This document shows positions 1-35,402 of a stretch of DNA of 64,000 nucleotides, piece by piece. The stretch is from the NCBI RefSeq assembly GCF_032854445.1, contig NC_088295.1:35744510-35808509 (forward strand), in the 5' to 3' direction. Position 1 is the stretch's first letter. Every line of letters begins with the position of its first letter. The notes under the pieces are model-generated. The model was not told where the DNA came from, searched no databases, and was given only the letters and a program-made list of their open reading frames with translations. Origin of the DNA: Liolophura sinensis (taxonomy: Eukaryota; Mollusca; Polyplacophora; Chitonida; Chitonidae). Both the position numbers and the translations under genes were made by a program.

Positions 1-538
1 TTAAAAACAGCAACTACTTATAATGAGACATCTGACTAAGGTTTCTAAACTAAAATGAACCAATTAAAGCTGAAGATTACTTTGCAAAAGCACTGGATTT
101 TAAAATACGAAATTAATTCTCACCCTGTCAACTGCCTCACCATTTTGAATACTCACTTCAATCAAGACCAGCAAATTACAGACTCAATATTTTGGGTGCC
201 TCCACTACATAGCTCTAAGAATCAATGAAATAATAAGCTGCAAAAGGGGAGATCCAGTATTTAGATTATGTGTTTGCTATTTTACACTGCTTGAAAGTAT
301 ACATCATTTTCAAAAAGGACAAGTCTATGATATGAAAAGATTCTTGAAAACCCAAAGTTTGGCAAATCTGTCTCAAAACCCAACCATCAAACTTTTCTAC
401 ACAAGGTTACAACAGCACAAATGCTGGATTCAAACACCTGGCTTTGGGTTGGGGCTAGAGGCAGTCTTCAATTGAAGCCTTTGAGATCTGGTCTGATACA
501 GCTGCTACTTCAGTTTAAAGAATGTTAACAGTACTAAC

Positions 539-3500
539 TCTGCCTAATCTGTATTTGGGTTCAAACTTCTTGGCATAGTCCAAGTTGTCATAAATTAACC
601 CAAAGCCTGTTGTCTTTCCACCACCAAATTGTGTCCTGAACCCAAAGCAGAAGATGAGGTCAGGTGTGGTTTTGTACAAGCGAGCAAGCTTCTCACGAAC
701 TTCTGTTTTGGGAAGTGTAGCACGACCAGGGTGTAAGACATCAACCACCTGTAACATAGGGAAAACATGTCATATATTATTCTGGCTACATTTTCCATAC
801 ACAAACTCACGTATTTGATAACCTAAAGAAATGAAAAACAGCACCCAAATGTTTGTTGTTCTGTTTGTTCACAGGCACTGCAGGGTTTGAAATAACCGGG
901 CGCCAATTCGCCACTTGTGAGTACAATAGTTTTTTGGCAAATGAAAATTCTGTGGTGGATGGCCATTGGCGACTAATCTCTATTTAGATGGTTGTATATG
1001 TTGAGTGAATGTAATTAGCCTGCTCGAAAGGTTGAATCCAGCAATGGCCACCCATCCAAAATCACCCTCTGACAAAGACTGTAGATTCTAATCTCCCAGC
1101 ATGCCGTCTTGTGTTGATTACAGCGTATGCATGTTACTTACATGAAATATCCCAAACCCAGGAGAGCAGGCTTTCAGCACATGCGCTTGTAGGTCATTCT
1201 GTTTGTTTCTACAATAATGCATCATTCTGGTTGCACTTTTCGCTAGGCCATGTGGCGGCATTCTGTAAATTTTGTTTCAACAGCTATAGCATTTTTGTTG
1301 CTAATCATCAACTTCCCTGTGATGGAAAGTGGGCGCGCGGAAGGAAAACAAAGGTCCTTGCTGGATTTCATGTCACCCAAAGCAACGAGTGAAACTGAAA
1401 TTCTTCTCCCGGCAGACTCCACCTTGCCGGGGCCCTACACAAGCTCAGTTACCGATGTTTGTGAATCTTGCCTCTGATTTTCACATATATTACATGTTAC
1501 GCCTGATAATGTTTTCCTCGATTGCTGAAAATAAATCTCCACGTATAGATGGCCCGTGAAGAAATTATTTGGCCCCTAGAATTTTTACGTGGAAAAAAAA
1601 AAACATTTCAAGCCCTGCACTGATCATGGTAATCACACAAAACTGACTTTATATAATATAAAGTCCCCATCTTTATGACTGCCATATCTCTGAAGCTATT
1701 GACAGCTAATTCACAAAATTTTGCCAAGCTAATTATTGGGACTCGTACATGTCCTTCCTTTGAGTGGATTTTCACAATAATCAGATTAATTTGAATATTA
1801 AAGTCTAGGGGCGTGCCAAGGTCACAGCAGCATGAAACTTGTGCATGGTTTGATCTGGTCCTTATCGTGTCAATGCAGATGTGTTCTTTGAAAAAGAAGA
1901 AGAGAGATATGGTAAGTTCATGGAATGAGGTTTGAGGAGCGCAGCAGTTCTACTTATGTGTCTGTGAGTCTGTAGGTAATTATATGAATCCGTTTCGTCT
2001 TGCTACTAAGCCCCCTCCTGGCACAACCATGCATGTCTGTCACTCACCATCTGTCTCCGTGACAGCAGGCGGTTGGTCATGAACTTTCTGGTACGGATTG
2101 TGGCCGCTCCTTCACTCTGCAAACAAAATACATGTGTTTAGTATGAAAACCTTTGAAAGCTGATCTCAATATTTTTTCGTTTCGATTTTTTTTTCCTTCC
2201 CAAACTGAAATGTTTATATAGGGCTACTTATTAAAGTGATGTTTAAAAATCCTCAACTTTCCACTAATATGTCCCCAGTCCAGCTGATGGGTAGAGAAAA
2301 TCAGTGTTCCCAGATTAAACCAGCATCCTTCTTGAGGTAAATCCTGACAAACCTCCTGACTTAACAATGCAGCCAGAAAAAGCAAGAGATGGATTGCAAG
2401 AAGCAACCTTATTAAACAAGTGTCAAAGTTCTCAGGCCATGGAACATTGTCCATCCAGATTCTTATAGCTATGGTTAGGTATTGGGCAATGTAATGCAGT
2501 AGAGTGTTATCAACTCACTGAAGAATCTGTTTATCACAATGAAAATATTAGTCCGTGCACATCAGCTTGTAGGCTGAAAAATATTTGGGTATGCCACAAT
2601 CATGGCTGGTCAGCCTCTAGTCAGAGACCCAGCCATTCACCTAAGTCTCAAACAGATTGCAGAGCCAATAAGCACTCCACATAGCTCTAATTAATCAAAT
2701 CTAATAGTCAAATCCACATTGTTGCATCTCCCCTTTCCCACTGACATACACACTTTTGTAATGGTAATAAAATAAAGTACTATTTCTAATGAAAAAATCT
2801 CTGACACCAGTAATTTACTGAAAAATACGGACACCAGTAATTTCCAGACTGCCACCAAAGCCTGCTTACTGGCATTTTTCACTGCTTTATCGTAACCATA
2901 TGCTGGCTGTCTTGAAAACACAATGGTACCACACATCCTCGATGAGGAAATGATACTTGATCGGATTACCACATTAAACTGTGAGTGGTGATGGAAAAGT
3001 GTGATGCCATGTGACGTGCATTTGACAAGCAAAAGCTATGTAAAGAGCTTATACATGCTGCAAATATTTTTGTCGCACTTAGGTGGACAGAGATGAACAC
3101 TAATGACTGTGGCAGAACCAAACATTTCTATACCTACATGTGCCAGTCAGTCAGTCAGAATCATCCATCACCTCACTACTCCTGGTTTTTTTTTTTTTCA
3201 TCTTTGGCAGTTGTAAAGACTAGCGTGATCGTGTTGTGAGTCAATGAGCTCCTTCTCAGATGTCCATTATGGAGAGCTGCTTCTTCAATGAACTGACATC
3301 TCTCTATCACTGGATACCACCCTCAAGTTTAAAATTCCCTTAAATCTTTCACTGACCGTAAAGATACGTATGAAATTCTGAGCCCTTAATCTATTAGTTG
3401 CGCCTTCAGTTGGAGTTGTTGTTGTTGTCGTTAAATCTAATGACACAAACTCCCGTGATCCGGTTGCCAGATCTGGTATATTTGGTCATGGTTGCTTGTA

Positions 3501-3821
3501 GTGAAAAATAAGTACTTTTCAGTATTATATATTTTTCCTGAGAAATGGAATTTATCGTCTTCGACTTCTGATAAATCTCAATACAAATGTTCTTAATATT
3601 CGCAAACCACATCTATGAGCGGTTAAATCTGAAACTGTTTGAGAAGTCATGTCAAGGTGTAATTGAAATCAAGCGAAGGCCCTATCAACAAAAAGTACCA
3701 AGGAAACAAACTGAACAAAATTTAATTCTTGATGGGAAGTATTTTTGGAGATATTCATTGATATCTTTGACCACTTATCCCTCACCATGTTGACGACGTT
3801 TTCGTCGACCGGAAAAGGAAG
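539..3821 (-). CDS. RPS24: 40S ribosomal protein S24 (5' part; 3' exon(s) beyond left edge)
   Basis: Small-subunit ribosomal protein eS24, cytoplasmic. Three exons can be placed on the minus strand. Exon 1 is 3821-3786 and holds only the 5'UTR and the ATG (3788-3786), followed by GTGAG. Exon 2 is 2116-2048 (23 codons; core [13 protein letters not shown]). Exon 3 is 748-539 (70 codons; contains [37 protein letters not shown] and DYAKKFEPK) and ends before GTTAGT. All joins are phase 0 and give 94 residues collinear with eukaryotic S24. An initiator-only first exon is also the arrangement in vertebrate RPS24. The basic C-terminal tail that should follow residue 94 is not in 1-538, so its exon(s) lie off the window. 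The predicted 5'UTR starts with a pyrimidine tract typical of ribosomal protein mRNAs. Identity is clear; the exact start of transcription is inferred. Confidence 0.95.
881..1617. mobile_element. Candidate hAT-like non-autonomous DNA transposon in RPS24 intron 2
   Basis: The left edge reads CAGGGTTTGAAAT and the right edge ATTTCAAGCCCTG, giving 13-bp terminal inverted repeats with one mismatch around a 737-bp body. CAGGG...TTGAAAT termini resemble those of hAT-superfamily elements. I could not find a convincing 8-bp target duplication, so the class is tentative. A plus-strand open frame at 1250-1477 contains KQRSLLDFM followed by SPKA, resembling the short N-terminal motif seen in some transposase-derived proteins; no transposase core is visible. 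Confidence 0.45.
3811..3821 (-). promoter_or_regulatory. 5' TOP-like pyrimidine tract at predicted RPS24 transcription start
   Basis: Read on the minus strand the sequence is CTTCCTTTTCC, 23 nt before the RPS24 ATG. A C followed by an unbroken pyrimidine run is the 5' terminal oligopyrimidine signature that places ribosomal protein mRNAs under growth (mTOR/LARP1) control in animals. The transcription start is inferred from this motif. Confidence 0.6.
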
Positions 3822-4406
3822 CAGTAATGTTAGACTCGTACCTTTCCCAATGTTGCAGCTCCTTCAGGTAGAAATGCTTATTTATTGGGTGTTGAGTTGT
3901 TTGGCTGCGTTTTCAGAATGTGAGCTGTGAAGGTTTCAATCATTTGTGCAATAATTTTAGACATTCAATGAGTTTCTTTATTATCAAGTCGTTCATGCAC
4001 AGAGCGAGAACAGCCTTAAGGTCAAAGGTACGCATAAAACTTCTCTCATCTAGGCTCTAGGAAATTACGTGCCTCATCATTTAATCTCCTCAGAGATGAT
4101 GCCAAGTTAGTTCATTAACGATACTGGTAGGCCTACTTTATAACATATCACAGAGGTTTGTTAGAACAACGTTAACCACAAGGGTGTAAACGTAACCACA
4201 CAAAGATCTCAAAAGATAGGTGTAATTTGTTAAAAGCATAATGGCGGCTGCAGTCAGTGGTGCAGCAACTTTCAGTTTCACTTAGACTTATGAGTAATAA
4301 GAATTACTGGCTCAAAGGTATTGAATGTATGGGGAATTTATAATAACCCTATTTCACCATCAAGTGCATGCACTGAGAATCATTTATTTCTTTCAGACAG
4401 AAAAGA
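3822..4406. promoter_or_regulatory. RPS24/PARG head-to-head intergenic region
   Basis: Only about 585 bp separate the RPS24 5' end (minus) from the PARG start codon (plus), so the two genes probably share a bidirectional promoter. The PARG coding exon is preceded by a pyrimidine-rich acceptor ending TTTCAG at 4391-4396, so a noncoding PARG exon should lie in this interval or overlap it. ATGGCGGC at 4241-4248 matches the YY1 core often found close to start sites. I see no TATA box. Confidence 0.5.
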
Positions 4407-30116
<25,710 letters not shown>

Positions 30117-30417
30117 AACAGTTTTTGACCATAAATATTCATGTATGTCTGTGGATTGTCTACTTCCGATATAACAGAAGTGACTGTGATATAACTGGAG
30201 ATTGACAGCTCTGTTAGTTATGCTTTTAAATATGTTCTCTGAATATTTATTGGTGGCAATTGTACTTTTAAGGTACATGTAATGCACACACTTGCATACC
30301 AAACCAAATCTGTGTTGTCCTCTTAATCTTTAAATTTATGGATTAGTTTGGAAGAGAAATGGATTGGTGCTCAAGTCTGCTCACCAGTACTGCTGTCATA
30401 TCACATATGGTATTACT

Positions 30418-30890
30418 AGGGGATATTTTGTTTACATTTCATTACAAAATTTAGAATAAGCAACATGAGGAAGTCCGCGTGCAATCTTTTTGCTGTTAGT
30501 GACTGTGTAGCTGGTATATCAAGTCTCGGTGTATTTGTTTATTTTTTAGTTGTATATAGTCACTTATTTGACATACTGTATTTCTTGAACCTTTTCACAC
30601 TTTTGCAAGTTGTTTATTTAAGCATATTCTGACTGCAGTATGCAATGTATCCCTGAACTTTGCCCAACTAACCGGTTAAAAATGTGCATATATAGCACTG
30701 AAAGTTGCTCTTTTATATGCAAAAAGGTTGAGGAATTAGGGTAGTAGGGGATATTTTACACTTCGTTACAAGATTTAGGTTAAGCAATATGAGCAAGTCC
30801 TTGTAGAATCTTTTTGGCTGTTACTAGCTGTGTGACTGGTACATTAAGTCTCAGATTATTTGTTTATCTTTAGTTGTATATAGTAGCAAG
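30418..30890 (+). repeat. Direct duplication within the PARG 3'UTR
   Basis: Two ~150-bp copies, 30418-30570 and 30741-30890, share AGGGGATATTTT, a CATTACAA/CGTTACAA block, AATCTTTTTG and AGTTGTATATAGT in the same order. They lie between the PARG stop and its poly(A) signal. Confidence 0.6.
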
Positions 30891-30892
30891 GT

Positions 30893-30970
30893 AATAAAAA
30901 TACAGAAGTAAGGTGTCATTGTTGCATTTGGGACGTAAATGATGATGTGAGACTTTAAGTGGTGAATAAA
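30893..30970 (+). terminator. PARG polyadenylation signals
   Basis: AATAAA occurs at 30893-30898 and again at 30965-30970, about 780-850 nt after the stop codon at 30114-30116. The second is followed by T-rich sequence and is the likelier 3' end. Confidence 0.5.
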
Positions 30971-31383
30971 GACAGCAGTATTTTTATTATCTCATGTCTG
31001 ATGCATTATATGCTGGAAGACTATCATTTATTTAATATTATTTAAGTTAATGACTAAGACTTCACAAAATAAATATTCAGCCATTTTGTATGACATGCGT
31101 TTGTTACCTGAGTAATCTCTACTGTTCCGTCTTAATTATCCAATATACATTCACAGTTTATAGCAGATTCAATATTTGTCCAAAGTTTATTCGATGGGTG
31201 CTTTTCTTGTGCAAAGGAAATGTTCGGTATCATCTACATCATTTTTTACAGAAGAATTGTGTGCCATTATAATTCATGATAACTGAATTTTAAGTATTTA
31301 TTTTATGTTTCTGGGGTATCTTCTTGCATCTTTTAATGTGAAATATAAAGTTAAAAGGCACCCCAAGAGTCCAATCTTCCAAC

Positions 31384-31510
31384 CTATTTATTTGAATGGT
31401 GTTTTACGCTGTACTCAAGAAGATTTCACTTATATGGTGGCGACCATCATTGTTGTGGGAGGAAACTGTGCAGAGCCTGGGGGAAACTCAACCAACTGCA
31501 GGTTGCTGTC
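31384..31510 (-). mobile_element. Main-family SINE, 3' part
   Basis: Begins with TTTGAATGGTGTTTTACGCT (reverse of the family tail). It continues through TACTCAAGAAGATTTCACTT and GTGGGAGGAAACTG and stops in the central block. Confidence 0.7.
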
Positions 31511-32038
31511 AGTCCTTCACTAGTTGCAGTACGTATTTCTCTACTTGATTGGTCGTGAGCTGAAGGCCAACCCATGCACCCAAAAAATCCAATCCGTGGA
31601 GAACAGTATTTGTGTGTGTGTGTGTTAAGTTGCTGACAGAACAGCGGCTGGAAGACAAAGGGAGAGCCAAATAAAAACTGGAATAAAATAACCCTCCTTT
31701 GGCAGAGGTTATAATTTATTCCTTTTTAGAAGAAGAAGCTTGTGAAATGGACACCAAAAATACATCAAACTCCCTTATGGTGATCTTACTTTAAAGTATG
31801 GGTCATCATGGCAGATAAAACCCTAACCAGCTGGATGTAACCTAATCTACCCAAGTCAGTTCAATCCTCCTGTGTGTCTATCTGTCTTAACAGTGTGTAC
31901 AGAGTGGCCTAGTTCATTATCAAAGTCGTAACTACAATATGTAGATACATTTACATCATGTTATGAATTATTTACAACACAAGTATTAGCTTTAATATAT
32001 TGTTCCATTCTGCATACACACTTTATTTCAAACCATAT

Positions 32039-32110
32039 TTATTTATTTATTTATTTGATTGATGTTTTATGCTGTACTCAAGAATATTTCATTTATACCA
32101 CGGCGGCAGA
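32039..32110 (-). mobile_element. Main-family SINE tail fragment
   Basis: A (TTTA)n run followed by TTGATTGATGTTTTATGCTG and CTCAAGAATATTTCATTTAT: the reversed 3' end of the family. Confidence 0.6.
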
Positions 32111-33697
32111 GCCCTGGGGAATCAAACCATATAGATGATACCATATGACTTTTAGTACAGGTGCTTATGATGACATTTAGTGTATTAATGTGCAAGATGA
32201 GTAAAAGAACCATGAAAAGAAAACCATTTGTTGATTACGTTTTATTATAAGACAATAAATAGCAACCCATAAACATTCTTTTACACTTAGAGATTTACTG
32301 TGTATAATATTTATATATGTCTGTAGATCTTTTGATGGAGGTTGGCTCCTACATGTATATCCATTTATTATGTACATGGGGCCTTTTTCACTTTAAACAC
32401 TCAGTGCTACATGTATGTGATGTGCAGATGGTATGTGTCTTCTATACATAATTTAATTTTCAGGTTCTAGGTCTGTGTGAATTTCTGCTATTCCTAGGTT
32501 TTGGATATGTGTACTTAATCATTCTGTATTTCTTTTTTCATGTAGCAATACTTACCTCATTACATAAACTCTTTCAATGAGGACAAATATTAATCATAAC
32601 ATTAGTGGCTTAATAATATAGTCGGTTTAATGTGCGTTATGATACTTGCGTTAATGTGCGTTAAGGCAACTGATCCAATATCTTTTCAACTAAGTTGATT
32701 TTTATGGGTACTTGAGAAGTAAAACTTTCAACCAAATTTTTAAATTACATGTATAAATGAATTTCTGATTTATTTCTTAAACTGTTTGCTAATAAATTGA
32801 AGTTTGTAATGTGTGAGAAACACTGGAAAGTCATTAGTTGTACATGTAAACATTCAAATTCTGTACGTTTTAGTTGAACTTTTATTCTTACTCATGTTAT
32901 AATTGGTATAAAGTACTATTACTAATATTGTTGTTCCTTCCGATGTAGAACTACGCTTCCTGCTAACCCACTTCCTCTCACTCCTTTCCCCAAGAGAAAG
33001 TCCACAAATACAAGTTGCTTCATACAAAAGCATTTCCACTTTGTGTTTTCTTGTATGTCTCCCTAATTTCAGCAGTCTGTGTCAGAATGTATGACAGTGC
33101 ACATGTACATTGTTTAGGAGTCTCAGACAAACAATATCAGACATGAACAGAATAAAGTATTTGATGAAATCTACATTTTGGTTCACTCCTCTAGTCAAGT
33201 TTCTGTGCCTGTATGAGCTGAAAAGGGCAGAACGTTTTGTCTTTTGTTTTTTTTTAATTGAAATTATACTTTATCAAAAATTGCTGTCTTAATTAACATA
33301 TTCGGACATTAAAATTACCCCTTTTAACCACCCTATCAGTAGATGAATTTAAACATCCTTTTATAAAAGGGAATTTATGCAGTGATATCTGAATGAATTT
33401 GTCTGAGCATTGGTGAATGGTTTGACATAGCTAATCTATTACTGTTCATTTTTCAATGAATGGAATAATATAGCGTACCTTAATATGGCCTTTCTATTTG
33501 CGTGAACGATACTGTATTGTATATATATATTCAAGTTGTCCATTAACTAACCAAATGCGGCGATTGTAAAATGTAAAATTTCTGGTTGTGAAAACACAAC
33601 GGAAAACAGTGCCCTCGGACATTCCGGAGCGTCCATGTCAGAATTTGTATGTCTTTTGAGCACAGAGCCTTCACTGGCTCGGTCACTGAAGACTTAC

Positions 33698-33770
33698 CTC
33701 TCGCGTCAGAGAACACGCCCATGAGGTCGCCTGTTAGTTCCCCGATCTCGCTGGTTTTAGGAAGTCGTCA
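33698..33770 (-). other. Possible unidentified exon, minus strand
   Basis: A GC-richer patch reads openly on the minus strand as RLPKTSEIGELTGDLMGVFS then DARG. It ends at 33698 in a strong donor (GAG|GTAAGT). A stop (TGA) lies just upstream in frame, so the open part is at most about 24 codons unless it starts at an internal acceptor or at the ATG of MGVFSDAR. No matching downstream exon was found. It may be a first exon of an unseen gene, a noncoding transcript or chance. Confidence 0.2.
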
Positions 33771-34603
33771 CGTCGGCAGCGGTTTGTTGGGTGCCTGGTG
33801 AAGACAGCCCACTCATGAAATAACTCGCATTTTTAGATGGAGTCCGTTTTATTTACTTATTTATCTAATTGTTGTTTAATCTCATACTCAAGAATTGCTT
33901 ACTTAATTGGGGCCAGTCTTATGTGTGGAGAGCGCCGGTGTTCTGGGGTAAACCACGTACCTACCATAGAGTTTGGACAAACTTTCTCATGTGTGAAGCC
34001 TTATTTAAAAGATTTGAACATTAAAGTTCCCCTTCTCAACCCCTTTGTCAGCTGAGTTCATTTAGACATAATTTTATGAATGAATGAATGATTGTGGTTT
34101 AACGCCACATCGGTAATTGTATGAAAGGACAAAAAAATTTTCCAAACGCATTAAACCGCAAAGAAAAATTTAGTAGTACTGTATATCAGCAGAGAGGCCA
34201 CAATGTCATGGATTTTATAGTATAATATTGTTTACGTTGTGATACGTAAATTTGTTTAGAATGTATGGCATAGGCTTACTATAGCCAGTTTTGGCATAAT
34301 GAGATCGTGTGAGCGTAGCTCACCTTACGGTTTATGAATTGCGTTTGGACGTAGGCCTACTAGTGATATCATCTGAATGAACTTGTGACTGCGCAGGTCA
34401 ATGGTTAGATATACCTCAGCTATTTGAACACTGTCAGTTTATTTATTTCATCACTATGATCAGTCTTGTTGCAAGCAGAGACAGGCCAATCTGCACATTG
34501 AATACATTAGTTCATTTCTGTTTCATTGAATGAAAAGTAACGTCACAGGAAGAAGTAGTGCATGGGACATCGGCGTGTGAAATCCATCTATTCCATCATA
34601 CGA

Positions 34604-34737
34604 ATGACGTAATTATATTATGACGTCAACACTAGCCGTATCTGACGTCACAGTATAGCCGGACTTCCCAACCATTGGTGGATTACTCCCACGTGACGTC
34701 TTTGTGACGTATAACGTCACCGTATGACCAATCTGAA
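34604..34737 (+). promoter_or_regulatory. CRE/bZIP site cluster, promoter of unknown gene copy 1
   Basis: Two full TGACGTCA palindromes (34621-34628 and 34643-34650) are present. Further cores are TGACGTAA (34605), CACGTGACGTC (34690-34700, E-box fused to a CRE half site), TGACGT (34705) and ACGTCA (34714). Inverted CCAAT (ATTGG, 34674) and direct CCAAT (34727) boxes frame the end. Six CRE-type cores in ~115 bp immediately precede the 5'UTR exon. CREB/ATF-type control is inferred. Confidence 0.6.
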
Positions 34738-34747
34738 AGAATCCACT

Positions 34748-34783
34748 ATGGAGACTCTTGCTGCAGGATCACAGATCATTTGA
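34748..34783 (+). other. Upstream ORF in 5'UTR exon of copy 1
   Basis: An 11-codon uORF (METLAAGSQII, stop TGA) in the noncoding exon that ends at 34828 before GTAAGA. The homologous uORF in copy 2 (43593-43628) has identical sequence, so it predates the duplication. It could dampen translation of the main frame. Confidence 0.45.
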
Positions 34784-35402
34784 AGGCAACTCTAAAGAAC
34801 ATATTTATAGCAGTGAAGCTCTTGACAGGTAAGACAAGTTCATCGCACACGTGCAGTCTGTCAGAGTTCAGTTCTAACAGATTGTTTGTTGATGATGAGG
34901 GCTGTCTTTACGGTTACAGTTGTAAAATGAGACCATGGAATCATGTCGTTTCCATCTTGAAAGCATTGACGTGTACACAGGTGATTCACATAATATCAAT
35001 AAAAAATTGTTACACCAAAGTGTTAATAGGCCTTTACAAATAAACGATGTGGCAGAATAATGCAGGTTTAATGCCTTCATCTGTGAAAATGTTTGCGATT
35101 TTCCATAACAATGTATCATAAGGTCGCACAATAGTTTTGTTCGTCTCTCAACATAGTTTCAAAATACTAATCAAGGAAATAAGAAACCGCGTTTATAGCA
35201 AACCCAGGGTTTAATGACAATTGTCCTAATGATAGATGAATGGGTTCCTTCATTTATTCCCTGGTATGGAGACAATCGTGGGACTCAAAACTATTGTGCA
35301 TTTTGAATATATGTGTTCCTGTATAAACCTGTAATCTCCACATTGGACATATATGAATGTCTAGTTTAAACCCAATACTTTCATACACAGCACATCTCCA
35401 TT

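Larger units (their letters stand above)
30990..34528. other. Gene-poor interval between PARG and the duplicated locus
   Basis: I find no recognisable protein in this stretch. It holds minus-oriented main-family SINE remnants at about 31384-31510, 32039-32110 and 33843-33925, and a GC-richer patch at 33600-33800 that may contain an exon (listed separately). The rest is AT-rich and unremarkable. Confidence 0.6.

Noticed and set aside
32854..33039. 61-codon minus-strand frame
   Set aside because: It has a somewhat basic, gene-like composition but no homology I recognise and no flanking splice sites that join to anything.
34780..35043. 87-codon frame at the start of copy 1, also present in copy 2 (43625-43825)
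   Set aside because: It starts at TTG, reads through the exon-1 donor GTAAGA into the intron, and is similar in copy 2 only because the whole segment is duplicated.
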